In this document: positions 1 through 6,369 of the stretch, piece after piece
Layout: the number at the start of each line of letters is the position of its first letter
Position numbering within the stretch: the first letter of the stretch is position 1
NCBI GenBank assembly: GCA_017938785.1
Contig: JAGBAU010000303.1
Span: forward strand, 1 to 10,151
Length of the DNA: 10,151 bases
Source of the DNA: Clostridia bacterium
Lineage (GTDB): Bacteria; Bacillota_A; Clostridia; Christensenellales; Aristaeellaceae
Reading direction: 5' to 3'
Made by a program: the position numbers and the translations under genes
The notes under the pieces: model-generated
Databases searched by the model: none
Told to the model about the DNA's origin: nothing
The model's input: the letters and a program-made list of their open reading frames with translations, nothing else

Positions 1-542
1 ATGTGAAGGCCCCGGCCTTTTCCTTTGCGAAGCTGGACGGCATGGACGCCTACCTCTCTCCGGAAATGAAATCCACCGGCGAAGCCATCGGCTATGATGA
101 AAGCCTGAACCGTGCGCTGTACAAGGCGCTCCAGGCGTCGGGCGTGAAGATGAAGCAGTACGGAACGGTGATCGTCACCCTGGCAGACGAGGACAAGGAG
201 GAGGCGCTGCCGCTGGTGCGCCGCTTCTACAGGCTGGGTTTCAACATCGAGGCGACCGTCGGCACGGCAAACTTCCTGAGGGAACACGGCATCCGTACCC
301 GTGTGCGGGGCAAGGTGACCGACGGCGATGATACCATTCTCGAATCCATTCGTGCGGGCTATGTCAGCTATATCATCAACACCCGGGCCATCCTTTCCGG
401 CGTGCATTATGAGGACGGCGTGCAGATCCGCCGCTGCGCCGTGGAGAACGGCGTGACGATTTTCACCTCGCTGGATACCGTGCGCATCCTGCTGGACGTG
501 CTGGAGGATGTGATTCCGAAAATTTCGACAATCAACGCATAG
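1..542 (+). CDS. carB: Carbamoyl-phosphate synthase large subunit, C-terminal part (5' truncated by window)
   Basis: This is the last ~180 codons of the large subunit, which makes carbamoyl phosphate from bicarbonate, ATP and glutamine-derived ammonia for pyrimidine and arginine synthesis in the cytoplasm. The reading frame is open from the left edge (first whole codon at base 3), so the first ~890 residues lie outside. Visible are the end of the second ATP-grasp unit, with the family signature PEMKSTGEAIG just after an AFSF-KLDG stretch, and then the MGS-like allosteric domain (roughly residues 50-175 of this fragment: YGTVIVTLAD, LGFNIEATVGTANFL, GYVSYIINT). In known homologues that domain binds UMP or other effectors. 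The stop TAG (540-542) overlaps the AGGAGG ribosome binding site of purA, which suggests tight co-transcription. Identification is from recalled family motifs and is very secure. Confidence 0.95.
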   Translation, partial: VKAPAFSFAKLDGMDAYLSPEMKSTGEAIGYDESLNRALYKALQASGVKMKQYGTVIVTLADEDKEEALPLVRRFYRLGFNIEATVGTANFLREHGIRTRVRGKVTDGDDTILESIRAGYVSYIINTRAILSGVHYEDGVQIRRCAVENGVTIFTSLDTVRILLDVLEDVIPKISTINA

Positions 543-553
543 GAGGAAGAGTT

Positions 554-1831
554 ATGTCGCATTGTGCAATCGTAGGCATCAACTGGGGAGACGAGGGCAA
601 GGGCCGCATGGTGGATCTGCTGACGGAGCATTATGATGTGGTGGTCCGTTACCAGGGCGGCGGCAATGCCGGGCATACCGTCATCAATGAATACGGAAAG
701 TTTGCGCTGCACCTTTTGCCCTCCGGTGTGTTCCGCAAAGGCGTGGTCAATGTGCTGGGCAACGGCGTGGCATTGGACCCCGAAAACCTCTGGACGGAAA
801 TTGAACAGGTACGCGCCCAGGGTGTGTCCATCACGCCCGAAAACCTGAAGATCAGCGATCGCGCTTCCATACTGCTGCCCTGGCATCGGGATCTGGATGC
901 GCTGGAGGAACAACGGCTGGCGGATAAAAAGTATGGCTCTACAAAGCAGGGCATTGCGCCCTTCTATTCCGATAAATACCAGAAAAAGACCGTTATGGCA
1001 GGCGAACTGTTCTATCCCGAAACGCTCAGGGCACACTTCGCCGACCTGATGGAGTGGAAAAATCTGACGCTTACGCAGGTGTACGGCGCAAAACCCTATA
1101 CCGTGGAGATGCTGGATGAATGGATCGACGGCTTCTGCGAAAAGATCAAGCCCTTCATCTGCGATACCGGTGCGTTTTTGAAGGATGCGCAGGCGGCGGG
1201 CAGGCAGATCCTGTTTGAGGCGCAGCTGGGTTCCCTGCGGGATCTGGATTACGGCATCTATCCCTATACCACCTCCTCCAACACCACCGCCGCCTATGCG
1301 CCCGTTGGTTCGGGCTTGCCTTCCGCGAAGATCGAAAATGTGGTCGGCGTGGTGAAGGCCTATTCCACCTGCGTGGGAGAGGGACCGTTCGTCAGTGAGA
1401 TGTTCGGCGAGGAGGCCGAGGCGCTGCGCAGGGCGGGCTTTGAATACGGCGCGAAGACCGGCAGGCCCCGTAGGGTGGGTGCAATCGATTTGGTCGCCAC
1501 CCGCTACGGCGTGGAGGTGCAGGCAGCCACGGAAATCGCCCTGACTAAGCTGGATGTGCTCAGCTACATGGAAAGGATTCCGGTATGCGTGCGGTATTCC
1601 ATCAAAGGGGAGGAGACCGAACGCTTTCCCTTCCCGGCGGCGATGAACGAAGCAAAACCGGTGATCGAATATGTTCCCGGCTGGCAGACGGATATTTCAG
1701 CTGCGCGCAGATGGGTGGATCTTCCCAAGGCTGCACAGGATTATGTTCTGCTGATCGAAAATGCCATCGGCTGCCCGATCACCTATGTTTCGGTGGGCCC
1801 TGAGCGCGACAGCATCATCATCCGCAAATGA
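554..1831 (+). CDS. purA: Adenylosuccinate synthetase
   Basis: Catalyses GTP-dependent joining of IMP and aspartate to adenylosuccinate, the first committed step to AMP, in the cytoplasm. The 425-residue length is normal. Seen: N-terminal P-loop-like GDEGKG (12-17) with catalytic Asp13, QGGGNAGHT with catalytic His41, TTSSNTT (238-244), TGRPRRVG (301-308) and the guanine-recognition TKLDVL (330-335). The start is fixed by AGGAGGA at 541-547, six bases before the ATG. It differs from the classical form in several places: INWGDEGKG instead of QWGDEGKG, STKQGIAP (129-136) where the usual bacterial enzyme has TTGRGIGP, and FEAQLGSL where most have FEGAQG. From memory, related variants (STRRGIAP) are common in clostridia, so I read it as a lineage variant and not a dead enzyme. 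It lies 11 bases after carB and 23 before purB, the next enzyme on the AMP branch. Confidence 0.96.
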   Translation: MSHCAIVGINWGDEGKGRMVDLLTEHYDVVVRYQGGGNAGHTVINEYGKFALHLLPSGVFRKGVVNVLGNGVALDPENLWTEIEQVRAQGVSITPENLKISDRASILLPWHRDLDALEEQRLADKKYGSTKQGIAPFYSDKYQKKTVMAGELFYPETLRAHFADLMEWKNLTLTQVYGAKPYTVEMLDEWIDGFCEKIKPFICDTGAFLKDAQAAGRQILFEAQLGSLRDLDYGIYPYTTSSNTTAAYAPVGSGLPSAKIENVVGVVKAYSTCVGEGPFVSEMFGEEAEALRRAGFEYGAKTGRPRRVGAIDLVATRYGVEVQAATEIALTKLDVLSYMERIPVCVRYSIKGEETERFPFPAAMNEAKPVIEYVPGWQTDISAARRWVDLPKAAQDYVLLIENAIGCPITYVSVGPERDSIIIRK

Positions 1832-1854
1832 ATCACTCAGGCAAAGGAGTTTGA

Positions 1855-3273
1855 ATGATGAACAATATCTATGAATCACCGTTGGCCTCACGCTATGCCT
1901 CCGAATACATGCTCCGGCGCTTCTCCGCCGATACGCGCTATCAGACCTGGCGCAGGCTGTGGGTATCCCTTGCAAGGGCTGAGATGAAGCTGGGGCTGCC
2001 GGTTACGCAGGCGCAGGTGGATGAACTTGAGGGCCATATCACGGACATCGATTACGAATGCGTCCGCCGGCGCGAGAAAGAGGTTCGCCACGATGTGATG
2101 GCGCATGTATATGCATTCGGCGTGGCCGCGCCCTCGGCGGCAGGCATCATCCATCTGGGCGCAACCAGCTGCTTCGTCACCGACAACGCCGATCTCATCA
2201 TCTACCGGGATGGCCTTCGCTACCTGCGCGTCGAGCTGCTGAAGGTAATTGCAAATCTGGCCGGTTTTGCCGAAAAATACAAGGCACTGCCCACGCTGGG
2301 ATACACCCATTATCAGCCTGCACAGCTGGTGACGGTGGGCAAGCGCGCTGCGCTGTGGATGCAGGATTTTCTGTCTGATCTCAACGAAATTGATTTCGCC
2401 ATTTCCAATATCAAATTCCTCGGCTGCCGAGGTACCACCGGTACGGAGGCCAGCTTTATGGAGCTGTTCGAAGGCGACGCTGCAAAGATCGATGAAATGA
2501 ACCGCATGATCGCCGCCGATTTTGGGTTTGACGAGTGCTTCGACGTCTGCGGCCAGACCTATCCCCGCAAGGTGGACAGCCGCATCCTGAACGCCCTGTC
2601 CTCCGTTGCCCAGAGCTGCTACCGTATGGCCAACGACATTCGTCTGCTCCAGCATGACCGCCAGCTTGAGGAGCCCTTTGAAAAGAATCAGATCGGCTCC
2701 TCGGCCATGGCCTACAAGCGAAACCCCATGCGAAGCGAGCGCATCTGTTCGCTGGCGCGCTATCTGATGGCCGACGCCATGAATGCACCCATGACGGCTT
2801 CAACCCAATGGATGGAACGTACGCTGGACGATTCCGCCAACCGCCGCATTTCCATGCCGGAGGGTTTTTTGTGCGCCGACGCTATCCTGCGCCTTGCCCA
2901 GAATGTGACCGGAGGCCTTGTCGTGAACGAGAAGATCATCGAAAAGGCCGTACGGGAATTCATGCCCTTCATGGCAACGGAAAACCTGCTCATGGAGGCC
3001 GTCAAGCGCGGCGGCGACCGCCAGAAGCTGCACGAGATCATCCGAAAGTGTTCAATGGAAGCGACCGCAAGAATGAAAAACGGTGAAGATTGTGATCTGC
3101 TCTCCCGGCTCGCCGCAGAACCTGCCTTCGGCCTTTCTGAATCCGAAATGAATGAACTGCTCGAACCCAAACTCTACATCGGACGCTGCGCTGAACAGGT
3201 GGATGCGCTGGTGGAGAAAGTAAAACCGATGATTTCGGGTTTGAATGTCGAAACGGCAGAAATTGAGCTGTAA
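1855..3273 (+). CDS. purB: Adenylosuccinate lyase
   Basis: Cleaves adenylosuccinate to AMP plus fumarate and also SAICAR to AICAR, so it serves two steps of purine synthesis. It belongs to the fumarase/aspartase superfamily and works as a homotetramer in the cytoplasm. At 472 residues it is the longer form of the family. Motifs seen: RHDVMAH (78-84), LGATS (101-105), GYTHYQP (149-155) with the catalytic His152, and the superfamily signature GSSAMAYKRNPMRSE (281-295) containing the catalytic serine loop. Two adjacent ATGs (1855, 1858) follow AAAGGAG at 1843-1849. Spacing is 5 bases to the first and 8 to the second, so the true start could be the second. It directly follows purA, whose product is its substrate, and ends 22 bases before the hairpin at 3295. 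Confidence 0.96.
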   Translation: MMNNIYESPLASRYASEYMLRRFSADTRYQTWRRLWVSLARAEMKLGLPVTQAQVDELEGHITDIDYECVRRREKEVRHDVMAHVYAFGVAAPSAAGIIHLGATSCFVTDNADLIIYRDGLRYLRVELLKVIANLAGFAEKYKALPTLGYTHYQPAQLVTVGKRAALWMQDFLSDLNEIDFAISNIKFLGCRGTTGTEASFMELFEGDAAKIDEMNRMIAADFGFDECFDVCGQTYPRKVDSRILNALSSVAQSCYRMANDIRLLQHDRQLEEPFEKNQIGSSAMAYKRNPMRSERICSLARYLMADAMNAPMTASTQWMERTLDDSANRRISMPEGFLCADAILRLAQNVTGGLVVNEKIIEKAVREFMPFMATENLLMEAVKRGGDRQKLHEIIRKCSMEATARMKNGEDCDLLSRLAAEPAFGLSESEMNELLEPKLYIGRCAEQVDALVEKVKPMISGLNVETAEIEL

Positions 3274-3294
3274 AAGAATTGACCTGAGCGTATT

Positions 3295-3345
3295 AAAGGC
3301 GCTGCCTCTCATGGCTGTTGATTGCCATTTTGAGACAGCGCCTTT
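3295..3345. terminator. Bidirectional terminator hairpin between purB and the Rrf2 gene
   Basis: AAAGGCGCTG (3295-3304) pairs perfectly with CAGCGCCTTT (3336-3345). CTC/GAG (3306-3308 with 3332-3334) and ATGGC/GCCAT (3311-3315 with 3324-3328) extend the stem inward after short mismatches. The arm ends in TTT on the plus strand and reads TTTAATA on the minus strand. It lies between the stops of two convergent genes, so it probably ends transcription from both sides. The T tract is short, so efficiency is uncertain. Confidence 0.75.
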
Positions 3346-3360
3346 CCCGTTCACTCGCTT

Positions 3361-3786
3361 TTATTCTGCTGCATTCTCATCAGCCTGCTCCAGCAGGGTC
3401 TGCAGGGTTACCGAGGACAGGTAATTCTGTACCACATCATTCAAACCCGACCAAGCGGGCAGGGTCATGCAGAAATCGCACTTTTCGCAGCGGTTGGGCA
3501 TATGTTCAAGGCAGGTAACTGCACAGAGGGAACCTTCCGTAAGGCTCAGGATTTCCTGCAGCGTGATATTGGAGGGCTCGCGCATCAGGCGGTAACCGCC
3601 CTGGTTGCCGCGGCGAATGTCCAAAAGCCCGGCCTTTGCCAGCTGGGCGGTGAACTGCTCCAGGTATTTCTTGGAAATGCCCTGCCGCTCGGCAATATTC
3701 TTCATGGATACATAGCCATCCCCCTGGTTCTGGGCAATGTCCAGCAGCATACGGGTGGCGTAGCGCCCCTTGGTGGAAACCAACAT
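3361..3786 (-). CDS. Rrf2-family transcriptional regulator with cysteine cluster
   Basis: A 141-residue dimeric winged-helix DNA-binding protein of the Rrf2 family (IscR, CymR, NsrR relatives). The N-terminus MLVSTKGRYATRMLLDIA matches the family opening. The helix-turn-helix lies around residues 26-50 (VSMKNIAERQGISKKYLEQ) and the wing contains RRGNQGGYRL. Cysteines are at 88, 92, 100, 103 and 106. Three of them (92, 100, 106) sit where the family usually carries Fe-S ligands (IscR C92/C98/C104), so a bound cluster or thiol sensing is plausible. I chose ATG at 3786 because AGGAG (3800-3796 on the minus strand) is 9 bases away. ATG 3792 and TTG 3795 are in frame but crowd that site. It is divergent from a cystine/cysteine-type ABC operon whose promoter carries a dyad, so the inferred role is a CymR-like regulator of sulfur amino acid genes. 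The ligand is not shown by the sequence. Confidence 0.92.
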   Translation of the reverse strand: MLVSTKGRYATRMLLDIAQNQGDGYVSMKNIAERQGISKKYLEQFTAQLAKAGLLDIRRGNQGGYRLMREPSNITLQEILSLTEGSLCAVTCLEHMPNRCEKCDFCMTLPAWSGLNDVVQNYLSSVTLQTLLEQADENAAE

Positions 3787-3806
3787 GTTCATCAACTCCT
3801 GTGCCT

Positions 3807-3835
3807 ATTGTAACCCAATTCACGGCAGATTGCAA
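3807..3835 (-). promoter_or_regulatory. Candidate promoter of the Rrf2 gene
   Basis: On the minus strand TTGCAA (3835-3830) and TACAAT (3812-3807) are separated by 17 bases. If used, transcription would begin near 3800, almost on top of the AGGAG ribosome binding site at 3800-3796. That gives an unusually short leader and lowers confidence. No better -35/-10 pair was seen on this strand in the 135-base divergent gap. Confidence 0.35.
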
Positions 3836-3860
3836 TGCTGTATGACAAAATTTTCGCATA

Positions 3861-3879
3861 GTCCATTGACATAGTGGAC
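3861..3879. promoter_or_regulatory. Putative Rrf2-type operator over the -35 of the ABC operon
   Basis: The dyad GTCCA-N9-TGGAC surrounds the -35 box TTGACA (3866-3871). Binding here would block RNA polymerase. The site resembles the one at 7274-7292 at 15 of 19 positions, with a compensated change in the arms. The adjacent divergent Rrf2 gene is the obvious candidate for the binding protein; that link is inference. Confidence 0.65.
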
Positions 3880-3894
3880 ATTAGGTTTTATAAT
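3866..3894 (+). promoter_or_regulatory. Consensus vegetative promoter for the ABC permease operon
   Basis: TTGACA (3866-3871) and TATAAT (3889-3894) are both perfect and 17 bases apart. Transcription would start near 3901, about 20 bases before the first permease ATG. A promoter this strong normally needs a repressor, in line with the overlapping dyad. Confidence 0.85.
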
Positions 3895-3921
3895 ATGCCA
3901 TAACTTAGGGGGGAACATGCC

Positions 3922-4599
3922 ATGGATTGGAATTTCATTCAACGCTTTGCGCCGATGTATGTGCGTGCGGCCGGGCTTACGCTTTCCATCGGGCTTATGG
4001 GAATCGGCTTATCGCTGGTGATCGGCCTGGTCTGCTGCCTGCTGCGCTGGTTCAGGGTTCCCGTCCTTCGGCAGATTGCCGGGGCATACATAGAGCTTGC
4101 GCGCAACACACCGCTCCTGGTGCAGCTGTTTTTTCTGTACTTCGGACTTCCGAAGATCGGAATTAAGCTGTCTGCCGGGGCCTGCGCCATTGCAGGGCTG
4201 AGCTTCCTCGGCGGCGCATACATGGCCGAAGCCTTGCGCAGCGGCTTGGAATCCGTGGAAAAATCCCAGCACGAGAGCGGCGCCTGCATTGGACTGACCC
4301 ACCGGCAGGTGCTGATGTACATCATATTCCCGCAGGCCTTTGCCACGGCGGTTCCGGCAATCTGCGCCAATGTGATCTTCCTGATCAAGGAAACCAGCGT
4401 ACTGTCGGCGGTGGCGCTGGCAGACCTGATGTACGTGGCCAAGGACCTGATTGGCATGTATTACAAGACCGACGAGGCCCTGCTGATGCTGGTGGTGGCG
4501 TATCTTGTGATTCTGCTGCCCGTTTCGCTGGTATTCAGCTGGATTGAAAGGAGGCTGCGCCATGCTGGAAGCAATCGCAGTGCTGCTGAAGGGGCGTAA
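3922..4599 (+). CDS. Amino-acid ABC transporter permease (HisM/GlnP family), first subunit
   Basis: A 225-residue inner-membrane permease of the polar amino-acid uptake family. Hydrophobic segments are visible at about 13-40, 55-75, 84-100, 145-170 and 185-210. The N-terminal MYVRAAGLTLSIGLMGIGLSLVIG is the usual family opening, ARNTPLLVQLFFLYFGLP follows, and the EAA loop that docks the ATPase reads ESGACIGLTHRQVLMYIIFPQA. It starts at ATG 3922, eight bases after a G-rich AGGGGGG site (3907-3913). An ATG at 3917 is in another frame. Its 3' end overlaps the next permease by 38 bases, so the two are coupled and probably form a heterodimer. Substrate is not readable from the permease itself. 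The CjaA-like binding protein downstream and the sulfur context suggest cysteine/cystine. Confidence 0.93.
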   Translation: MDWNFIQRFAPMYVRAAGLTLSIGLMGIGLSLVIGLVCCLLRWFRVPVLRQIAGAYIELARNTPLLVQLFFLYFGLPKIGIKLSAGACAIAGLSFLGGAYMAEALRSGLESVEKSQHESGACIGLTHRQVLMYIIFPQAFATAVPAICANVIFLIKETSVLSAVALADLMYVAKDLIGMYYKTDEALLMLVVAYLVILLPVSLVFSWIERRLRHAGSNRSAAEGA

Positions 4600-5233
4600 C
4601 CTTTCGCGCATAATGGCGGGCTTGGGGGTGACGCTGGAGCTGTCCGCCCTGTCCATCCTGCTGTCTATACGTCTGGGGCTGGTGCTGGGTTTGATCATGA
4701 CCCTTCGTTCGCCCATTATCCGTTTCCTTTGCCGTCTGTGGCTGGAGACGATTCGTATCGTGCCCCAGCTGGTGCTATTGTTTTTGGTTTACTTCGGGCT
4801 TGCCAAGGCCTTCGATATCCAGATCAGCGGCGAAACTGCGGCGGTCATTGTGTTTACATTCTGGGGTGCGGGGGAGATGGGCGATCTGGTGCGCGGCGCG
4901 CTGGGCTCCATTCCGAAGCACCAAAGGGAGAGCGCGGCTGCACTGGGGCTGACGAAGCTGCAGGCATTCCGCCATGTGCTGCTGCCCCAGACACTGCGGC
5001 GGCTTCTTCCCCAGGCCATCAATCTGGCCACGCGCATGGTGAAAACCACGTCGCTGGTGATGCTCATCGGCGTGGTGGAGGTGCTGAAGGTGACCCAGCA
5101 GATCATTGACGCCAACCGGTACGATGCTCCCCAGGCGGCGGTGTGGCTGTACGGCGTGGTGTTTATGCTGTATTTTATCGTGTGCTGGCCGGTTTCGCTG
5201 CTGGCGGGCAAACTGGAAAAGAAATGGAGCTGA
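4562..5233 (+). CDS. Amino-acid ABC transporter permease (HisM/GlnP family), second subunit
   Basis: A 223-residue membrane permease, paralogous to the preceding gene and likely its partner in the channel. Family features: GLGVTLELSALSILLSI at the N-terminus, ETIRIVPQLVLLFLVYFGL (the equivalent of ARNTPLLVQLFFLYFG), and the ATPase-docking loop ESAAALGLTKLQAFRHVLLPQTLRRLLP. I place the start at ATG 4562 because AAAGGAGG (4547-4554) ends seven bases upstream. An in-frame TTG at 4544 would put that site inside the gene. The gene begins inside the 3' end of the first permease and its stop TGA (5231-5233) overlaps an ATG of the ATPase, so the three genes are translationally linked. Confidence 0.93.
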   Translation: MLEAIAVLLKGRNLSRIMAGLGVTLELSALSILLSIRLGLVLGLIMTLRSPIIRFLCRLWLETIRIVPQLVLLFLVYFGLAKAFDIQISGETAAVIVFTFWGAGEMGDLVRGALGSIPKHQRESAAALGLTKLQAFRHVLLPQTLRRLLPQAINLATRMVKTTSLVMLIGVVEVLKVTQQIIDANRYDAPQAAVWLYGVVFMLYFIVCWPVSLLAGKLEKKWS

Positions 5234-5238
5234 TGAAA

Positions 5239-5997
5239 ATGGCCGAAACCCTGCTTGAAGTCCGCAACCTGCGCAAATCCTTCGGGGAGACTTGCGTGCT
5301 GAACGATATTTCGCTGAACATTGCCCAGGGCGAAGTGGTGGTCATCATCGGTCCCAGCGGATGCGGCAAGAGTACGCTGCTGCGCTGCATCAATGGCCTG
5401 GAGGAAATTGACGATGGCGAAATCCGTCTCCGAGGCGAGAGGATCAGCGGACAAAAGAAGAACCTGCATCTCGTGCGCCAGAAGGTGGGCATGGTGTTCC
5501 AGAGCTACGACCTTTTCCCGCACATGGATGTGATGCACAACCTGCTTCTGGGGCCCGCAAAGGCGTTGGGCAGGAAACACAGCGAGGTGGAAGGGGAGGC
5601 GCTTGCATTTCTCGACCGCGTCGGATTGAAAAATAAAGCGCACGCCATGCCCTCGCAGCTGTCCGGCGGGCAGAAGCAGCGCGTTGCATTGGTGCGTGCC
5701 ATGCTGATGCACCCGGAAATGCTGCTGCTGGACGAAATCACGGCGGCACTGGATCCGGAAATGGTGCGTGAGGTGCTGAACGTGGTGTTGGATCTTGCCC
5801 GGGACGGCGTGACCATGGCCATCGTGACCCATGAAATGCGCTTTGCGGAGGCTGTGGCAGACAGGATCATCTTCCTGGACGGCAGCGTGATTGCGGAGGA
5901 AGCGCGCCCGGAAGTATTCTTCCATCATCCGCAGACGGAGCGCGCCCGGAAATTCCTGGACAGCTTCGATTACAAAAAAATTGAAAACACCCCTTGA
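5239..5997 (+). CDS. Polar amino-acid ABC transporter ATP-binding protein (GlnQ/TcyC family)
   Basis: A 252-residue cytoplasmic ATPase that powers uptake through the two permeases. Seen: Walker A GPSGCGKS (38-45), Q-loop VFQSYDLFPHM around Gln88, ABC signature LSGGQKQR (141-148), Walker B MLLLDE (161-166), D-loop ALDPE and switch His198 in VTHEM. The Walker B tail reads DEITAALDP where most relatives have DEPTSALDP, a variant I have seen in this family and not a lesion. The start is ambiguous. ATG 5239 has GGAG (5226-5229) nine bases ahead and gives the usual family N-terminus (MAETLLEVRNLRKSFG). ATG 5233 overlaps the previous stop (TGATG) and ATG 5224 is also open. The last codons contain the -35 box of the next promoter. 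Confidence 0.95.
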   Translation: MAETLLEVRNLRKSFGETCVLNDISLNIAQGEVVVIIGPSGCGKSTLLRCINGLEEIDDGEIRLRGERISGQKKNLHLVRQKVGMVFQSYDLFPHMDVMHNLLLGPAKALGRKHSEVEGEALAFLDRVGLKNKAHAMPSQLSGGQKQRVALVRAMLMHPEMLLLDEITAALDPEMVREVLNVVLDLARDGVTMAIVTHEMRFAEAVADRIIFLDGSVIAEEARPEVFFHHPQTERARKFLDSFDYKKIENTP

Positions 5998-6022
5998 CAA
6001 ATCCGAAATCTGGGCATATAAT
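5994..6022 (+). promoter_or_regulatory. Consensus promoter for the leader region and binding-protein gene
   Basis: TTGACA (5994-5999) overlaps the ATPase stop codon and TATAAT (6017-6022) follows after exactly 17 bases. The start would be near 6029, so the transcript carries a leader of about 340 bases before the binding protein. Unlike the other two strong promoters here, it has no GTCYA-N9-TRGAC dyad around the -35. A lone TAGAC (6035-6039) lies just past the expected start. Control is more likely after initiation. Confidence 0.85.
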
Positions 6023-6070
6023 ACACCATATCGATAGACAAACCGAACTATAAGAAAGGAGCAGACGGTC

Positions 6071-6178
6071 ATGCTGAAGATCATCGCCGCAATTCGCAAT
6101 TCCATGTGCATGTGTAAGCATCCGCTGTCCGTACCGGCCGGGTGTCTATCGGCGCTGCCTTTTCAGGCAGATCGATGA
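6071..6178 (+). CDS. 35-residue leader peptide with Met-Cys-Met-Cys run
   Basis: A small ORF with a good ribosome binding site, AAAGGAG (6055-6061) nine bases before ATG 6071, placed directly after a consensus promoter. It opens MLKIIAAIRNSMCMCKHP and has Cys codons at 6107, 6113 and 6143 and Met codons at 6104 and 6110, so ATG-TGC-ATG-TGT is read in a row. Its stop (6176-6178) is six bases before an intrinsic terminator. Promoter, leader ORF rich in the relevant residues, terminator and then the transporter gene is the classical attenuation layout, here apparently sensing charged Cys/Met tRNA. I recognise no protein family, and a role as regulatory leader is inference from position and codons. 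Confidence 0.6.
   Translation: MLKIIAAIRNSMCMCKHPLSVPAGCLSALPFQADR
6148..6176 (+). promoter_or_regulatory. Hairpin in the 3' end of the leader ORF
   Basis: CTGCC (6155-6159) pairs with GGCAG (6166-6170) over a six-base loop, and ATCG (6148-6151) with CGAT (6173-6176) below an internal bulge. A ribosome finishing the 35-codon ORF would melt it. It may compete with or pace folding of the terminator that starts nine bases later. The structure is short and its function is unproven. Confidence 0.4.
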
Positions 6179-6184
6179 CAGCTC

Positions 6185-6219
6185 AAGCGGGATGGACGGC
6201 GACGTTCATCCCGCTTTTT
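6185..6219 (+). terminator. Intrinsic terminator/attenuator before the binding-protein gene
   Basis: AAGCGGGATG (6185-6194) pairs perfectly with CATCCCGCTT (6207-6216). The inner bases extend the stem by four pairs (GACG with CGTT, including one G-U) to a GCGA tetraloop of the GNRA class. The stem runs into TTTTT (6215-6219). It sits inside one transcription unit, about 150 bases before the binding-protein ATG, so it is more useful as an attenuator than as an end point. An upstream stretch, CATCCGCT (6119-6126, inside the leader ORF just past the Cys codons), mimics its 3' arm with one base missing. It could pair with AGCGGGATG as an antiterminator. Confidence 0.8.
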
Positions 6220-6258
6220 CCATTTCAAGCTGTATTCCGAGCGAAAGAGGTGGTTCAT

Positions 6259-6312
6259 ATGTTGAACAGGAGGCTTAGCTTTTCCCGTGCAACGGATGGC
6301 TGTCGAATGTGA
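6259..6312 (+). CDS. 17-residue second leader peptide ending Cys-Arg-Met
   Basis: The small ORF MLNRRLSFSRATDGCRM is preceded by AGAGG (6246-6250) eight bases before ATG 6259. It lies between the attenuator and the binding-protein gene. Its last codons, TGT-CGA-ATG-TGA (6301-6312), are one arm of a hairpin whose other arm ends against the ribosome binding site of the next gene. Its tail SRATDGCRM-stop lines up with the tail GRTVDRMQL-stop of the leader ORF at 7341: Arg and Asp sit at the same distance from the stop. That match is short and could be chance, but position, ribosome binding site and structure all point to a translated regulatory peptide. Confidence 0.5.
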   Translation: MLNRRLSFSRATDGCRM

Positions 6313-6353
6313 TGGTAGGCCGTATTTTCCACAATCATATTCATATTCGACAG
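6300..6353 (+). promoter_or_regulatory. Hairpin linking second leader peptide to the binding-protein ribosome binding site
   Basis: CTGTCGAATGTGA (6300-6312) pairs with TCATATTCGACAG (6341-6353): 13 pairs with a single G-U, and a 28-base loop. The left arm is exactly the Cys-Arg-Met-stop end of the 17-codon ORF. The right arm ends one base before the AAAGAAGGA ribosome binding site (6354-6362). No T run follows, so it is not a terminator. A ribosome held at the Cys codon would keep the stem open; released ribosomes would let it form near the start site. Translational control is the natural reading, but inferred. Confidence 0.55.
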
Positions 6354-6369
6354 AAAGAAGGATTTTATT

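Noticed and set aside
6029..6036. The palindrome TATCGATA and nearby TAGAC as a third Rrf2 operator.
   Set aside because: The left half-site GTCYA is missing at the right distance and the position is downstream of the expected start, unlike the two good sites.
4789..6111. A 440-codon open frame on the minus strand opposite the second permease and ATPase.
   Set aside because: It is antisense to genes with clear family motifs, its translation is rich in His/Gln without recognisable domains, and no ribosome binding site supports it. It is a frame shadow caused by GC-rich codons.
5998..6369. A known riboswitch (SAM-I, T-box, cobalamin) in the gap before the binding-protein gene.
   Set aside because: None of the conserved core motifs I know for these classes is visible; leader ORFs and a terminator explain the gap better.
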